Shown here: positions 23,301 to 35,000 of the stretch, piece by piece | Layout of the letters: each line of letters opens with the position of its first letter | How positions within the stretch are numbered: position 1 is the stretch's first letter | From: Ascaris suum | Taxonomy: Eukaryota > Nematoda > Chromadorea > Rhabditida > Ascarididae | Direction of reading: 5' to 3' | DNA length: 64,000 nt | Assembly: GCA_013433145.1 (NCBI GenBank) | Contig: CM024177.1 | Location: 6,598,110 to 6,662,109, forward strand | Notes under the pieces: generated by a model | The model's input: the letters and a program-made list of their open reading frames with translations, nothing else | The model's database searches: none | What the model was told of the DNA's origin: nothing | Position numbers and translations under genes: made by a program

Positions 23301-26300
23301 AGCTATCTTTTGTGCAGACATCGCTCGGCTTGTCAAAAGCAAGTCCATCAAACTTTTGTTTACTGAGTTAATTGAGTGAAAACTGGTTTCATCCTCAGAT
23401 TGTTTGGTCCCATTTCTCTCACTCATCTGTCGGCTCTTTTGACGACTAAGAATTACCACCGAACACATCATAAACTACAGCTGGATTTCATTTTCAACTC
23501 TTTATTTTCGAAATAAAGACTGAAATTTATCGCCGCTTGCTTCGCCCTGATAGTGCCGTCATTTTCAGCGCATTTCGCGCATAATTCAGCCTCATAATTT
23601 CACTCGATTCGTCGTGACAGTCATAAATTATCAACGAATCAACTCAAACAGCAAAAATAGATGATGTGGAAATGGCTTGCAATTAATATCAACCTGATGA
23701 ATTTTTGCGCTTTGTAGCGTATTGCACAGCAATTACCCTTCCGAATATGATGGCGGTTACAAGTGAAGTGATCGCTTCAGCTGTGAGAATCTGAAATTCA
23801 AAGTGATACAGTTTCGATGAAAGCATAACAACAATATTTCTTCGCATACAATGAAATTTAATGACATTGCACTGAATGATCGCACGAAAAAAGGGGTAAC
23901 CTGCAAGTATGTGTAACGATGCGTAAACAATCGAGATTCTAACGACAAATTGTGGATAATTAAGAGCTTCATGGAAACCGAAGTTATATCAGAATGGAAC
24001 CGTCTCATAGAATTGAAAATTTCTCGCGACAGCGAACTTCACGGGCCAACAAATTGCATAAAACTTAAACGACGGGAAAAGGGTAACATTTCACAAACGT
24101 TGCAACGTTTTACAAAGATCAGTTGTTATACAAAGAGAACTAATCGTCATTTTTTCGTGAATTTGCTAACGTGTTGAATCATTAAAGAACGAACTGAGGT
24201 CTTTTTTATGGTGTTTAGCGAAACTTTCGTGCAGAGTGTAGGAAATGTTTACTATCTTTTGCCAAATATTCAATATTTGCTGCGTTTTTTTAAGTTTGTC
24301 GAAAAAAGCGTAAAAAGTGGTTTGCTTCCGCTTGAGAGTCGGTAAATCGTAAACCACTTTCTGTTCACTAACAAAATATATCACTGCCATCTTTCCTTCA
24401 CTAGAAGAAATCGACGGATCGGAGGGAGAAGCAGGAAAGAATACGGCAACATTTCCGATATTGCATGAAATAAATCATGAAACCCGCATTTTATAAAGCT
24501 TGCCGTACTTTTCCAAACCAATTACGCCATATTTGGTAACAAAGACCTAGTAGCTAACAACAAAGATTGCGAAATTGAGAGTATTCGGAAAGCACGCATT
24601 AGATCTGGATGAAAAAATTATATATTCAAGAAGGAACCCCAAGTTGTACGGCGTATAAAACGATTTGTCCGACATAAACTTTTCGGTCACCATTTACATA
24701 AGCGGGATATGTGGCCGCTTGATATACGTTGTTGATGCTTACACAAAGCTTTTCTACAGCAACCGCCAAACTGACCACCGATAGGACGAAACGTGTCGTG
24801 GACATTAAACTGAAGCAAAGTTTAAAACACTAAATAGAATTCACAACGGCAAAGAAAAATGCGCATTGCAAGTGAATAGAATAATTTAATTCATCGGATT
24901 TATTTAAGCCACAAAAAATGAAGAAATATTAGGAGAAGAAGTTACTCTTAGAAGCAAACAACCAATCGAAATAACAAGAAATGAGGGCTAAATCAAACTC
25001 GCCTATAATTTATTCATAAATAGTGATGAACGTAGTCGCGTAACGTTTATCTAGACGCATATGGACGAGTCTATTCGCCAATAACGGCGAAAATATTCGA
25101 AATAATTTTCACGAAATGGAAGAAATTAAATCAGACAAACAAGAAATAAATTGCCGAGAAGTACAACCTTAAAGGATGGAAAGCTGCTGAACTATTCTGA
25201 GTAAATGAGCAAATTTTGCAACTGGACTAAGCATTCCAACTAGATCTCATCACTACTAAAGCTTCATTATTCATGCTAATTCCTCTTTTGTTTCTTTTCT
25301 TTCAGTAGCTGCGAAACCAACTCGACTTTATTGCTGAACTTGCTGGAGAATGAATGATTCAAATAAAATCTACTGAAAGAGTGACTCAAATATATCCGAT
25401 TAGTCGTTTTGTTTAAAGAAATGCGCTTTCCTGGATTTGGATTTGCAAACCTGAGGTTAGTTGAACCGAGTACACCAGTACAAAAGAACAACACCGCCAT
25501 CCACAATAAATCACCGCCAACGTAAACGCCATTCCAAGGAAACTCGAGAAGACCAAGTACAACAAGCGTCATCAAGCACGCTGCCCAAAACACATGCAAA
25601 AATCCGAAACACCTGAAACAAAACACCAATAAAGAACCTTCATTTGGCAAGATTGTACAGTTCGATTTAATGAGAACGCTGAAGCATCTAATCACCATGC
25701 ACATCCCCCCAAAAAATGCGGAATAAACACTCATACTATTTTTCTATAAACTTGAGCAAACCGCCTGCGTACAAAGGTGTCACAAGAAAATTAAGAATTC
25801 CTATCACATCTTAAGGTCTGCATTTACGGCGGCTAAATAGTTCGAACGTTTATAAAATGCAAAGAGCACGACCTCTTCATGGTGCTAACTTCAAGAATAT
25901 CTGACCGCAGACGGGGGAAGAAGCCTTCTAGAGAGCATTTTGCTGAATCGTTTAAGTATCAAGGGGCGTAACTTCAAATAGCACTAAGGTCTACTCCAAA
26001 TCAAAGACATCTAAAAGATTGACGTAGCAATCTATTCAGGTTATATATTCTAGAGCAGGATGTTAGGAGAATACTCTCAGAGAAATCGACTCCGAATTAA
26101 ACAGAAATTATTCTTCTCAATAAAAATACTTATGAAAACAACGGTTTTTACTGGAGGTAGAGGATGGACAAAGAGTTTAAAGTCATCGAAACGTTTGTTG
26201 TTCTTGCAACTTGGGGAATCGGCTAGAATTTGAAAAGTAGATTCATTATTTCTGAACTTTAACGGAGTCTATCTAAAATACTAATGCATCTGTTTGCTAA

Positions 26301-29300
26301 AAAAAGAACTATTAACGAAGAGAGTCCATGACAGGTAACGGACAATGGAAAGAGGACCGCCAGCAGCCTTAAATTTTCAACGGCTCTGGAAAAACCGTCT
26401 AGACAAATTTCTACCAATAGTTCAGACAATGTGGCCAACGTTAACTGGAATCGCCTGTGCAACTTTAGGATACATAATGGAATAAGAGCGCTCTCAGAGG
26501 TGAACAAAATGCTAAAAAATTCCGCAAAAAAGGAAAATGTGTTTACCTGCTTTGAAGGATAAGACCTTTACCGACTTTCATATTCATTGATACATAATTC
26601 GATAGAATACATCGTGCCGCTTGAATTGCGGTTAAAATGCTCAATATAAACAATAAAGAGAAGCAACCAAGTAGCACACCTTGTGATACTGCTATTATAT
26701 AACGTGGACCAGAACCAGGCGAAAGAACGTTATCTGCAATATAAACGAAACGCCAAATTTGAGCCATTTCATTGATTTGCAGTTGGAGAATTTCAACAGT
26801 GCAGTTCCTCATAGGATGCTTGAATGAACAAGGAGGATTCATTAGGAGAATCGCTATCACAACAAAGTTTTCAGCAAATAAATGCATCAGCTAATGTAGA
26901 CATAAGAGGCAATCTACCCTCCATGAGAGCAAATAAACGTCAGAGCTGTTTACCTTGTTAAAAAATCCCATAAACATTTGAGTGACTCAAGAAAGAAAAC
27001 CTTCAGGAGACGTATATACTCCTACACTAGCCGAACCCAGGAAGGAATTAATGTTTTCATTTGACAATCGTTTTGTAGATTGGTTGGTATCATAGCTACA
27101 AGAACAGTTATTAGTGCTGTCAAGTCGAATAAACATGAGGAAAACAAAATGAAATGAAAAAAATAATAAGCAACTTCTGTCTTCTCCAGTGATTTTGAAA
27201 AATTTCAGGTCATTATAATAGAATGGATTCATTCCCACATCGACTGTCTTTAGGCACCAGACGGCTGCGATTATTGAAAGGCTTACAGCAACCTGAATAG
27301 AAAAAAAATCATTTGAATTTCATACGCTTTCTGCTCGAAATAGCGACCTCTTAATTGAAGAAAAGAATCGCATGTTACGAGAGTTTTTTCCTTCATTATT
27401 ATCTTTTCAGGTCTTTATTCTTTTATTTTTTCTTCCTCTGGTCTAATGCCATCCCAATGTCTTCTGCACTTACTAGCTTAAAGAGTATGTCAGGCAATAT
27501 TTGAAGTAAAACGGCACAGTCCTTTTTGAGTGAAAAAAGGAATACATCAGCTGAAGTCGAATTAAACATAATGACAAAAATATCAACTTATGTTTAGTTC
27601 TTTATCAAAAAGCTTTCTTTTTCTATTTTCATAATTTATGAGAATAATATTCCTCTGACTCGCAAATGCATATAATAAATCATCATTCACGACATAAGAA
27701 TATCAATTATTGACTGATCAGAAAAGTGCAGACGTGTTAAAGGTGCCATCCTAAGATTATATAATTGATGGAAGTTCTGCTAATTAGAAGTTGTGTGAAG
27801 ATTTATGGATAACACCGAAGGGAAATTGAGAAGAAGTTTGCAACGTGAGCAATGATGACACTCGTTTCTTTGGACTTGAGGTGTAGTGCAGTTTAGGAGG
27901 TTCAAGTTATAATTTTTTTTATTGCTTCCAAAGGTAGCAATTATGCAAACATGCAATGTGCAATCAATCGTTAATGAAGAACGTGCAAAGAGTGTTTTTA
28001 GAGATGAAAAGTTATCTCGCATTAGGTACATATTAATTTTCGCTCAAATCGCAGCAGGTGACGCTAAGTTTGAAGCAAATATCTCAAACAAGGCCGGAAA
28101 GAATTCATAATTAGTGAACGAAGAAAACAATAACTTGCTTTTGAATTCAACGTAGCTTGTTGTTTGGCCGCCACAGAGTATATGTCGACAACAGCACTTG
28201 CCACTGCTAGAATTGCACTGATCTCCGCCAACGCTACTCTTATATAGTTCCCGTCACCTCCAAGCTGATGAAACATCACATATCAGTGAACAAATTAGAT
28301 TGATTGCATTAACACAGATATGTCTTGTAGTGACGGTAAGCTTTAATTTAATGAGGCGACAGATGGAAGGAAGAAACCGCACAGCTTTTTTTTCCAAAAT
28401 TCCGCATATATTTCTGACGTAAGGATTTGGAGTATTATCAAGTTATACATCCATAATTGAGTGTATTTTCTTCATTTCGTTCCACATGGCTCTATTCTGT
28501 TTGAACAAGTACCCTTGGACAACCATTCAGTCTGCAGTGACCAGCTGATAGAAGCTCTTTGATAGAGTCATTTAAGAGCTGATCAGTAGATTGTAGACCA
28601 TCGGCTTTCGTTCAGAGTGGAGAAGTAGTAACCATAACTCAGCATACTCTCCACAAATGCCTTGATGCATGGGTCGGTGTGCATAAAAGGAGAGCATATT
28701 TGTTTGAATGCAATTAGTGAGTTTCTAGCTTTTCGCGAGCGGCGTCCTCATGATCGGTTCAAACCTCATGACGGTCAAACGCCCGGTTCGCAGTCGAACC
28801 GCGAAGTGGCCGAAGCGTAAGGAGCGTCCGGTATTGTTTGTGCGGAGATGGAACTATCCGTGCAATGGCTCCATCGGAGCGACGACCCGCCGGACCTACT
28901 GTCGGGTTATACCCTCCGCCGTTACTACTCTTGAATTTTTTAAGCCTTAATAAAATCCACAACCTCTTGTCTTATTGCCACATTACACAGCATCTGGTCG
29001 AGCCTCAAAAGAGAAGGAATTTGCAGATCCTTCAGGGCTAAATTAAGGGCAAAGGGCACAGAAAGCGGGGAAGACCCTTACAATTACGCTTTGCGCATAA
29101 CATGGTAGCATTTCGAATGTTTTTGCAAGTGCTATTCTTTTACTTATTACGATTCCGTTGCGTTATCAAACGCAACATTTTTGTATTCTCTTCCATAAAT
29201 AATCGACTTTCACTTGTTCTTAGCAACAATCTCGGCCGGCTATTTGCTTCCAAATAGGTATAAATTCTAGCCGGAAGTTCCGATTGACTTTTGACTGGAA

Positions 29301-32083
29301 AACTGATGCTGCGTCAGAGTAACAGAGAGCAAATAGAGAAGGAATGGTAATAATTAAATTAGCTCAAGCTATATCAAATATTGCTCGGATGTTTAATTCG
29401 TCAAATGAAAATTCGACCGAGAATGAATCAATAATGTGAGAGTAAAGCGACCTGTTCGAGGTAAACATTGGATGGGAATGTGACCTTAGAGAAGTGCGAT
29501 ATTTATGATGGCAGAGGACGAGGGGAAATTGGCGTACATCACGTATTGATTCGAGTAAACACTTTTCGATTCGAAAGATGAAACATACCTGCTCTCGTTC
29601 GTACTCAACAAATACTGCCAATCCAAGCGTTCCTAACGCTAGAAGAAGTTTAACAGTCGCTAAAGAATTCAGCTGTAACCTGCTACTGCGTATGATTCGT
29701 TCCTGATCTTCCTGTAACACACTTGCTATTGACAAGTTTTAGCATGACGATAGCAGAAATATTAAAATTATCCTATTGTATCATCCTTTTTAATGTGGAG
29801 ATAGGAAGCGAAGAAACAACTTCAGGAACATCCTTATTGTCCATTTCCCCATGGTAAAGGATGTAGAAAAAAGAAAAATTAGTCCGAATCATTTTTGGAA
29901 GTTTATTGGTACGCAGTATGCTTGTGAGGAGGAATTTAAATGTCACGTCAGCCTAAGTAATGTTACAATCAACCGGTGGAGGCAGCAATGTCAGGCCAGA
30001 CAGTCTCATCAGGCTAATTTATACTATACAGGTTTTTACAAAGAAATTCGGCTTGTCCAAATTAAACTGAAATATTGCGTTCTAGGTAATCAAATGCAGT
30101 AATGTTTGAGCAGTTGTAAGTGCTTACGGAATGCGTTGACCACATCGGTTGTGTAACAAAGACGACCATGTCAAGAAGAATAGCAGCGATCATTGCCGCT
30201 AATGCTGCCAATGCAGGAATTGCGATCATGAGAGCGCTGATGACAATCTTGCCCACATAACTGGACACATCTCCTCCATATTGAGCAATTGCTGCCGATG
30301 AATTACCGAGACGTCTCACAGCTCTATATGTTTCCACAACCTGCAATCGTTTCGATTGTTAGACTTTAGGTTTAGAAAAAACACTCATTTTGTGAAATCT
30401 TTAGAATAGGGTAGAACAATCGCGGAAAATATTCGTTTCTTGTTTGACAGAGTTATTAAATAGAGCGTTAGATTGATTTCGCACGCTGAGTTCACCTATT
30501 GGGTTCTGAGTAATCAACTGCACTAAAGTTTCAATTGCTCTAAGCGCTTACGGACTGCATGAGGAATATTTTGTCAAGTGAGAATAAAGGAAATTTTGTT
30601 CCTGCAAAGTTTTAAATTGATGTCCACGCGCCAACATTCAGGCACTTCAGAAGTAGCGCCATGAAAGCTCAGTTCCAAAGTTCTGAACTTCGTCACAAAA
30701 ATGATCCGACGTCTTAGAGGTGCATTCATAAGGATGCCACCATATTTCCTTAATAAAGAATTGATTCCGATCGCCCTTGCCAGTGCTTATATCTAATCGT
30801 TTCTAAAGCGTTTGTCTAAGACTTGAGATTGTCGAGACTTGCTGTTTCAAGCAAATAATGTCTTCAGTAAGCACAGAAATCTCTAAGAACAATCTAAGAT
30901 CAGCGGCAACCACAGTGCCAGCTTAACTTCTGGAAAGCACTCATGTTTCAAGGATGATCATTTCCTGATAGTGACTTAAAGGTAAGGCAAACATAAGGAG
31001 ATTTGAACGTTCAGCGGCATTGCGATCGAAAATGAACGTTAATTGCTTGTCAGAGCGAATAAAGCTTTTCCATATTGTAGGTGGGGTCTCGAGGTGTTGA
31101 TGCCCACGAAAGTTACTACATTTGTCTCAAAGACAATCAGAGGAGACAAATTCGACAATCTTATCTTAGAAAATGAGGAAATTTCAGCTTTGCTATGTCG
31201 TTTCCAACTTTTTGTATTTAATGATCGCACAAAGATAAGCTGCAAATTGCCTACCCTGTATGTTGTGAATCCATAGAAAATAGCCGTTGCGATTCCAATA
31301 ACAATGCAAACGCAATAAAGTGTCTTCACAATAACACTTCCATAATTCCTCGGTAGAGAATAGATTCCAATTATTCCTGCCAATAGATATATCCAATTCA
31401 ATAGCCTTAAATCGATGTTCCTGAAATAAGGGAATCTATTTTTTATTCGCTATACTCGTGAAAAGGATAACTTTTTCAGTGTTATCGAATGGTTCATTAA
31501 TTTTATCATAAAGTGACAGTGAACGTGGTGGAACTGAATATGGCGTGAGAGCGAGCGGCGAGTTGTGGGTCCAGCATGGAGCAGTTATGACTTGGCAAGG
31601 GAATGTGGGCAAAGGTGAAGCTATAAAAAACAGTAAAAACAGCCATAAGCATCAATAAAAATGCCAGAAATCCTGAGAAATTTCTTACGGAATTAGGGCA
31701 TAGGGATAGAGAGAGGAAAAAGAAAAGGGGTCTAATCCGTACTAATCTCCCACTTCTCATGCTTGTAAATCGAATGCCGAAGTCCTGCGATTTCGACTTT
31801 TAGCAGAGAGACGAAATTTCAATTCAATCTGCCACGAGAAAGGAAGTAAATGTATTTTTCGATTACACAGTAGAAATTAAACCATCTCACGAAGCTCTCC
31901 TCTACTCCTCCCTCCCTGCACCTGGCATCCTTCGCACACACATTTTAGAAACATAATTGTAAAAAAAACTTGCCTATAGTTCTGTATGGCAAAAACACTT
32001 GAGAACTGACTCCCGGCAAGCCCAAGTGCAACCAGGCCAAGGAAGATCAGGAACACGTTGCAACCCTTCAAATAACACTTCAT
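20328..32083 (-). CDS. Unrecognised ~16-helix membrane protein built of four tetraspan-like units
   Basis: Fourteen exons: 32083-31974, 31420-31255, 30340-30128, 29711-29589, 28264-28139, 27292-27175, 26733-26547, 25612-25451, 24809-24638, 23790-23694, 22371-22205, 21803-21690, 21113-20974, 20466-20328. They sum to 2,034 bases (677 residues plus stop) with every splice phase matching. I do not recognise the family. About 16 hydrophobic helices can be read, for example near residues 9-31, 44-59, 67-88 and 123-153 (unit 1), 180-198, 214-237, 247-260 and 297-326 (unit 2), 351-372, 381-398, 406-427 and 450-481 (unit 3), and 493-515, 538-555, 560-578 and 603-631 (unit 4). Each unit ends in a long helix preceded by a Tyr-rich stretch (SSYVGKIVIS, SGPRYIIAVS, RKVYVGQIVL, RGSYHETILV). 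The last 45 residues look cytosolic (APFEENYDVIQRTYTN). Introns 1 and 5 must start GC. The ATG at 32083 gives no cleavable signal peptide. An extra upstream exon, or a split into two genes, remains possible. Confidence 0.78.
28736..28960. other. GC-rich island inside an intron of the membrane gene
   Basis: In AT-rich surroundings, about 220 bp of markedly higher GC content lies in the intron between exons 4 and 5. It includes a short hairpin, CGGTTCG followed by CGAACCG, at about 28786-28803. A 66-codon plus-strand frame crosses it without recognisable similarity. The base composition suggests a repeat copy, a structured RNA or a gene fragment. I cannot tell which. Confidence 0.35.
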
Positions 32084-35000
32084 GAATTGCGCAAACCACA
32101 GCAAAGAGAAGCACTACTCATCAAAACATAAGGACCTACACGTTGTCCTTATTTTTCTTTCCTTATTTGTCCTTCCATTCTTCGAAATCCGTAGCACGCG
32201 GTTACAACTGCCAATTCGATACTATAAGGACCGACATTCAAGACGGAGCTCTACCTCACTTTTCATCATCGTGACGTTGCGATTTGGACAATGTCAGAGG
32301 CCGAGGAAAGCCAAAGATTTATGTTCTGGGTCATTATGCATGACGTTTTAAAGGTGCATAACACGCTACTGGATAAGCAGCCGCTTACAACTCTGTTCTT
32401 CAAACTTCTAAAAACTGGAAATTAGCGCATTACCAAAACGGCTAGGAGGTCCGTATAACAAGACCAGTAAGAATGCTCCATCTTCTTTGGTTTTGGCCAT
32501 CGACCTTTATTTACGATTGAGACAAAACTCTAGCTTATTTTAATTAAATAAATCTAGGCGCAAAGCTACTAATAGTTGATTTGACTTTCAGGTGGGATAC
32601 ATTTCTCAGTACTGTTCCTTGCAAGCACAAATTCTTAAATTCGGAGCGATGCGATTATGCCTCCGATGGAATTCTGTACGGCCTTCTGAAGTTCCTCTGA
32701 TGAAGTCATTTAATTAGTCGTGTGTGTCTTCATTTGTGTCATAATTGATGTGCAATTTATTACGCTGAATTGTTCAGTTTTCTTCCACAGAGAGAACGTT
32801 TTCACGACGACTTTCGTTTGCTTTGGAAATCAGTTGTGATCCACATCTACCCACAACACCAACCACTGAAAAGAATCGCTATCTATGTGTTTAAATATGT
32901 GCATTGCTTAGAAGAGCGTATCTTCTCCTAAGTAATTTGCACGCTTTGACTTTTCCAACTATTCTTCAAATTGCCGATCTTTGAAGTCATCAAGTTGTCA
33001 AGTTTTCACGCCATCGATCATGTAATCAAGGTGTCTTCCAAGTTTCTAACCACTGAAAGTATTCTTGTTTCAATCCCTTGCTAAGTAGAAATTAATTTTG
33101 CTTTTGTCAAACCCAGCCGTTCCACATAAGCAAACTTCCAAAACATTCTAAGTGATATTCACTGTAACCTGAGCTGAATCTCATGTCTTATAGATACGGC
33201 ATAACTTCGCTTCTATCTCATCTGGAGTCGAATTTCTAAAAAAGTATTCAGGTTTTAGCTATCAGCCACTTACGATTTGTTTTGAGCACCTCTCAATGTC
33301 AATCCAGTGGAAGCTCCCTGCATTTCATACTAATTGCTCTTTTAGGAATCACATAGTCCCACATGACTATTCCGGGTTACCCCTCATGCTCACTATTTGT
33401 TTAGCGAAGAATGAAAAGAATGAACAGGGATGCTGCAAATGGAATTCAGCTTTCCCTCGCAGAATCCGTAAATAAGAATTCACCTGAATTTGGCAAGTAT
33501 AGGCACCTCTTCTAGCCATTCTTCTTGTCGATGATGGTGGTACGTCCTTCCTGTGTTATCGTGACTTGCTGGTCACATTCACAATCAAATGTACCGTTCA
33601 ATGATCGTTACGCTTTTTTCCTTGACACCCGAGCAGTGCCTACGCACTTTACTTTTCAGTAACGGATTAAAAAATGTTTTTTCTAGGTCACATGAAATTC
33701 GAAAAAATTCACAGTAGTTCACTGCTTATGTAAAGGGCCGATAATGAAGTTCATTTGCATGAAACACTCCATTTAAGGGCATTAAGCAGATTTTTCTTAT
33801 GATTTTAAGTGATTTCGATGTCTTCACAGAAAAGAGGAGCATAGATTAGTGTTGGAAAGGGAAATAAAAGCGACATGTGTGGGAATGATATGAGCATCCT
33901 TCATCGATCTGCCACCCACCACGCTTCCAACATCCGCTTTCAACGGCAACAACAAATCGAATGTGCACAAATGAAATCAGCAAAATTCTGGCATATATTT
34001 AACTCATGTTCGCAGTAATCAATATGCAATAACAATTTGTTTTCGACACCAAGCAGCAACAAACGGGAATCACACTAAAAGAGCTGACACGATACGCGCC
34101 TTTGCAGTCCTACTCATCATAGCAAATAAAACTATTCATTAAATTTTGCAATTTGCAATCATAGCAAATAATCTAATAAAAAATAATGAAAATCTTCAGC
34201 AAACGATGCGTTCTTCCGATCCAATTAATCGCTTCGCAGGTGGAGATTGCAAAACGCGTCATACTTTTAACCCACAAAATGCCTAAAATTTCTCTTGAAG
34301 TACGCAATCAATTTTAAATCTACTGTAGGCCATCATCCTCTAACACGCTGTACCTAACAAATTTCACCTCTATTTTCAATAATTCTCAAAATTCAAACTG
34401 TCACGTCGACAGACATGTGGACAGACATGATCATAGACAGCGAACTTTACCATGATGTGCTGCTTTGTAAATGTCAGGTTGCTAATGCAATTTGTAATTG
34501 CCTCTGAATTACTATACAAATCATATGCGCTTCAGTACTACTGGAAATGAATCAATGTTAAAGAAAAAGACGTTTTACTGTGTTGAGGAGGAATTGTCAG
34601 CTCGCGAATTCATCGATTCACATTTCCCAATATATGAAACTAAGAAAACTTCAACAATAGAGTTTTAGCGAATTTCTGAGGATTTTCCTCAACAATTAAT
34701 ATAATGTCGCGCAAACGATTTTTCTAAGAATATTTAATATTTTCCATGTGAAGTAGAAATTTATTTCGAACATCTACATAGGAAACGTTTCATATCGTCG
34801 TCTCCATTCGGGACGTTTTTGCTTTCAATGGCTCATTAAAGGTTTTCAATTATGAGACTTATCAAAGTTTGGTGAATGTAAAGAAAAGTATCGCAAAGTA
34901 AAAAAAAGAATAGCGTGATTAAAAAAAACAACAACACTCTTACTTGCATACGAGGTTTGTTTGAAATAAACGACACAGATTATCGCGTGATAATATTACC

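Noticed and set aside
24314..24360. Ten-base inverted repeat AAAGTGGTTT / AAACCACTTT in an intron
   Set aside because: Arms are short and the spacing is not special; expected by chance at this scale.
25276..25450. Continuation of a minus-strand frame past the exon ending at 25451
   Set aside because: The AG/GTTTGC donor at 25451 joins the next exon in phase and continues the helices. The read-through is Lys/Asn-rich intron sequence.
26734..26887. Alternative start MHLFAENFVVIAIL for a separate membrane gene
   Set aside because: A better acceptor (TTTATATTGCAG) at 26734 joins the preceding exon exactly in phase, so the upstream frame is read as intron. It would matter if the locus is really two genes.
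28780..28810. tRNA-like B-box motif (GGTTCG) in the GC-rich intron island
   Set aside because: No matching A-box, acceptor stem or cloverleaf could be laid out around it.
31506..31760. Hydrophobic frame (FLAFLLMLMAVFTVFYSF) in intron 1 of the membrane gene
   Set aside because: Its acceptor gives the wrong phase for the preceding exon, and skipping it keeps the frame intact. An alternative exon cannot be fully excluded.
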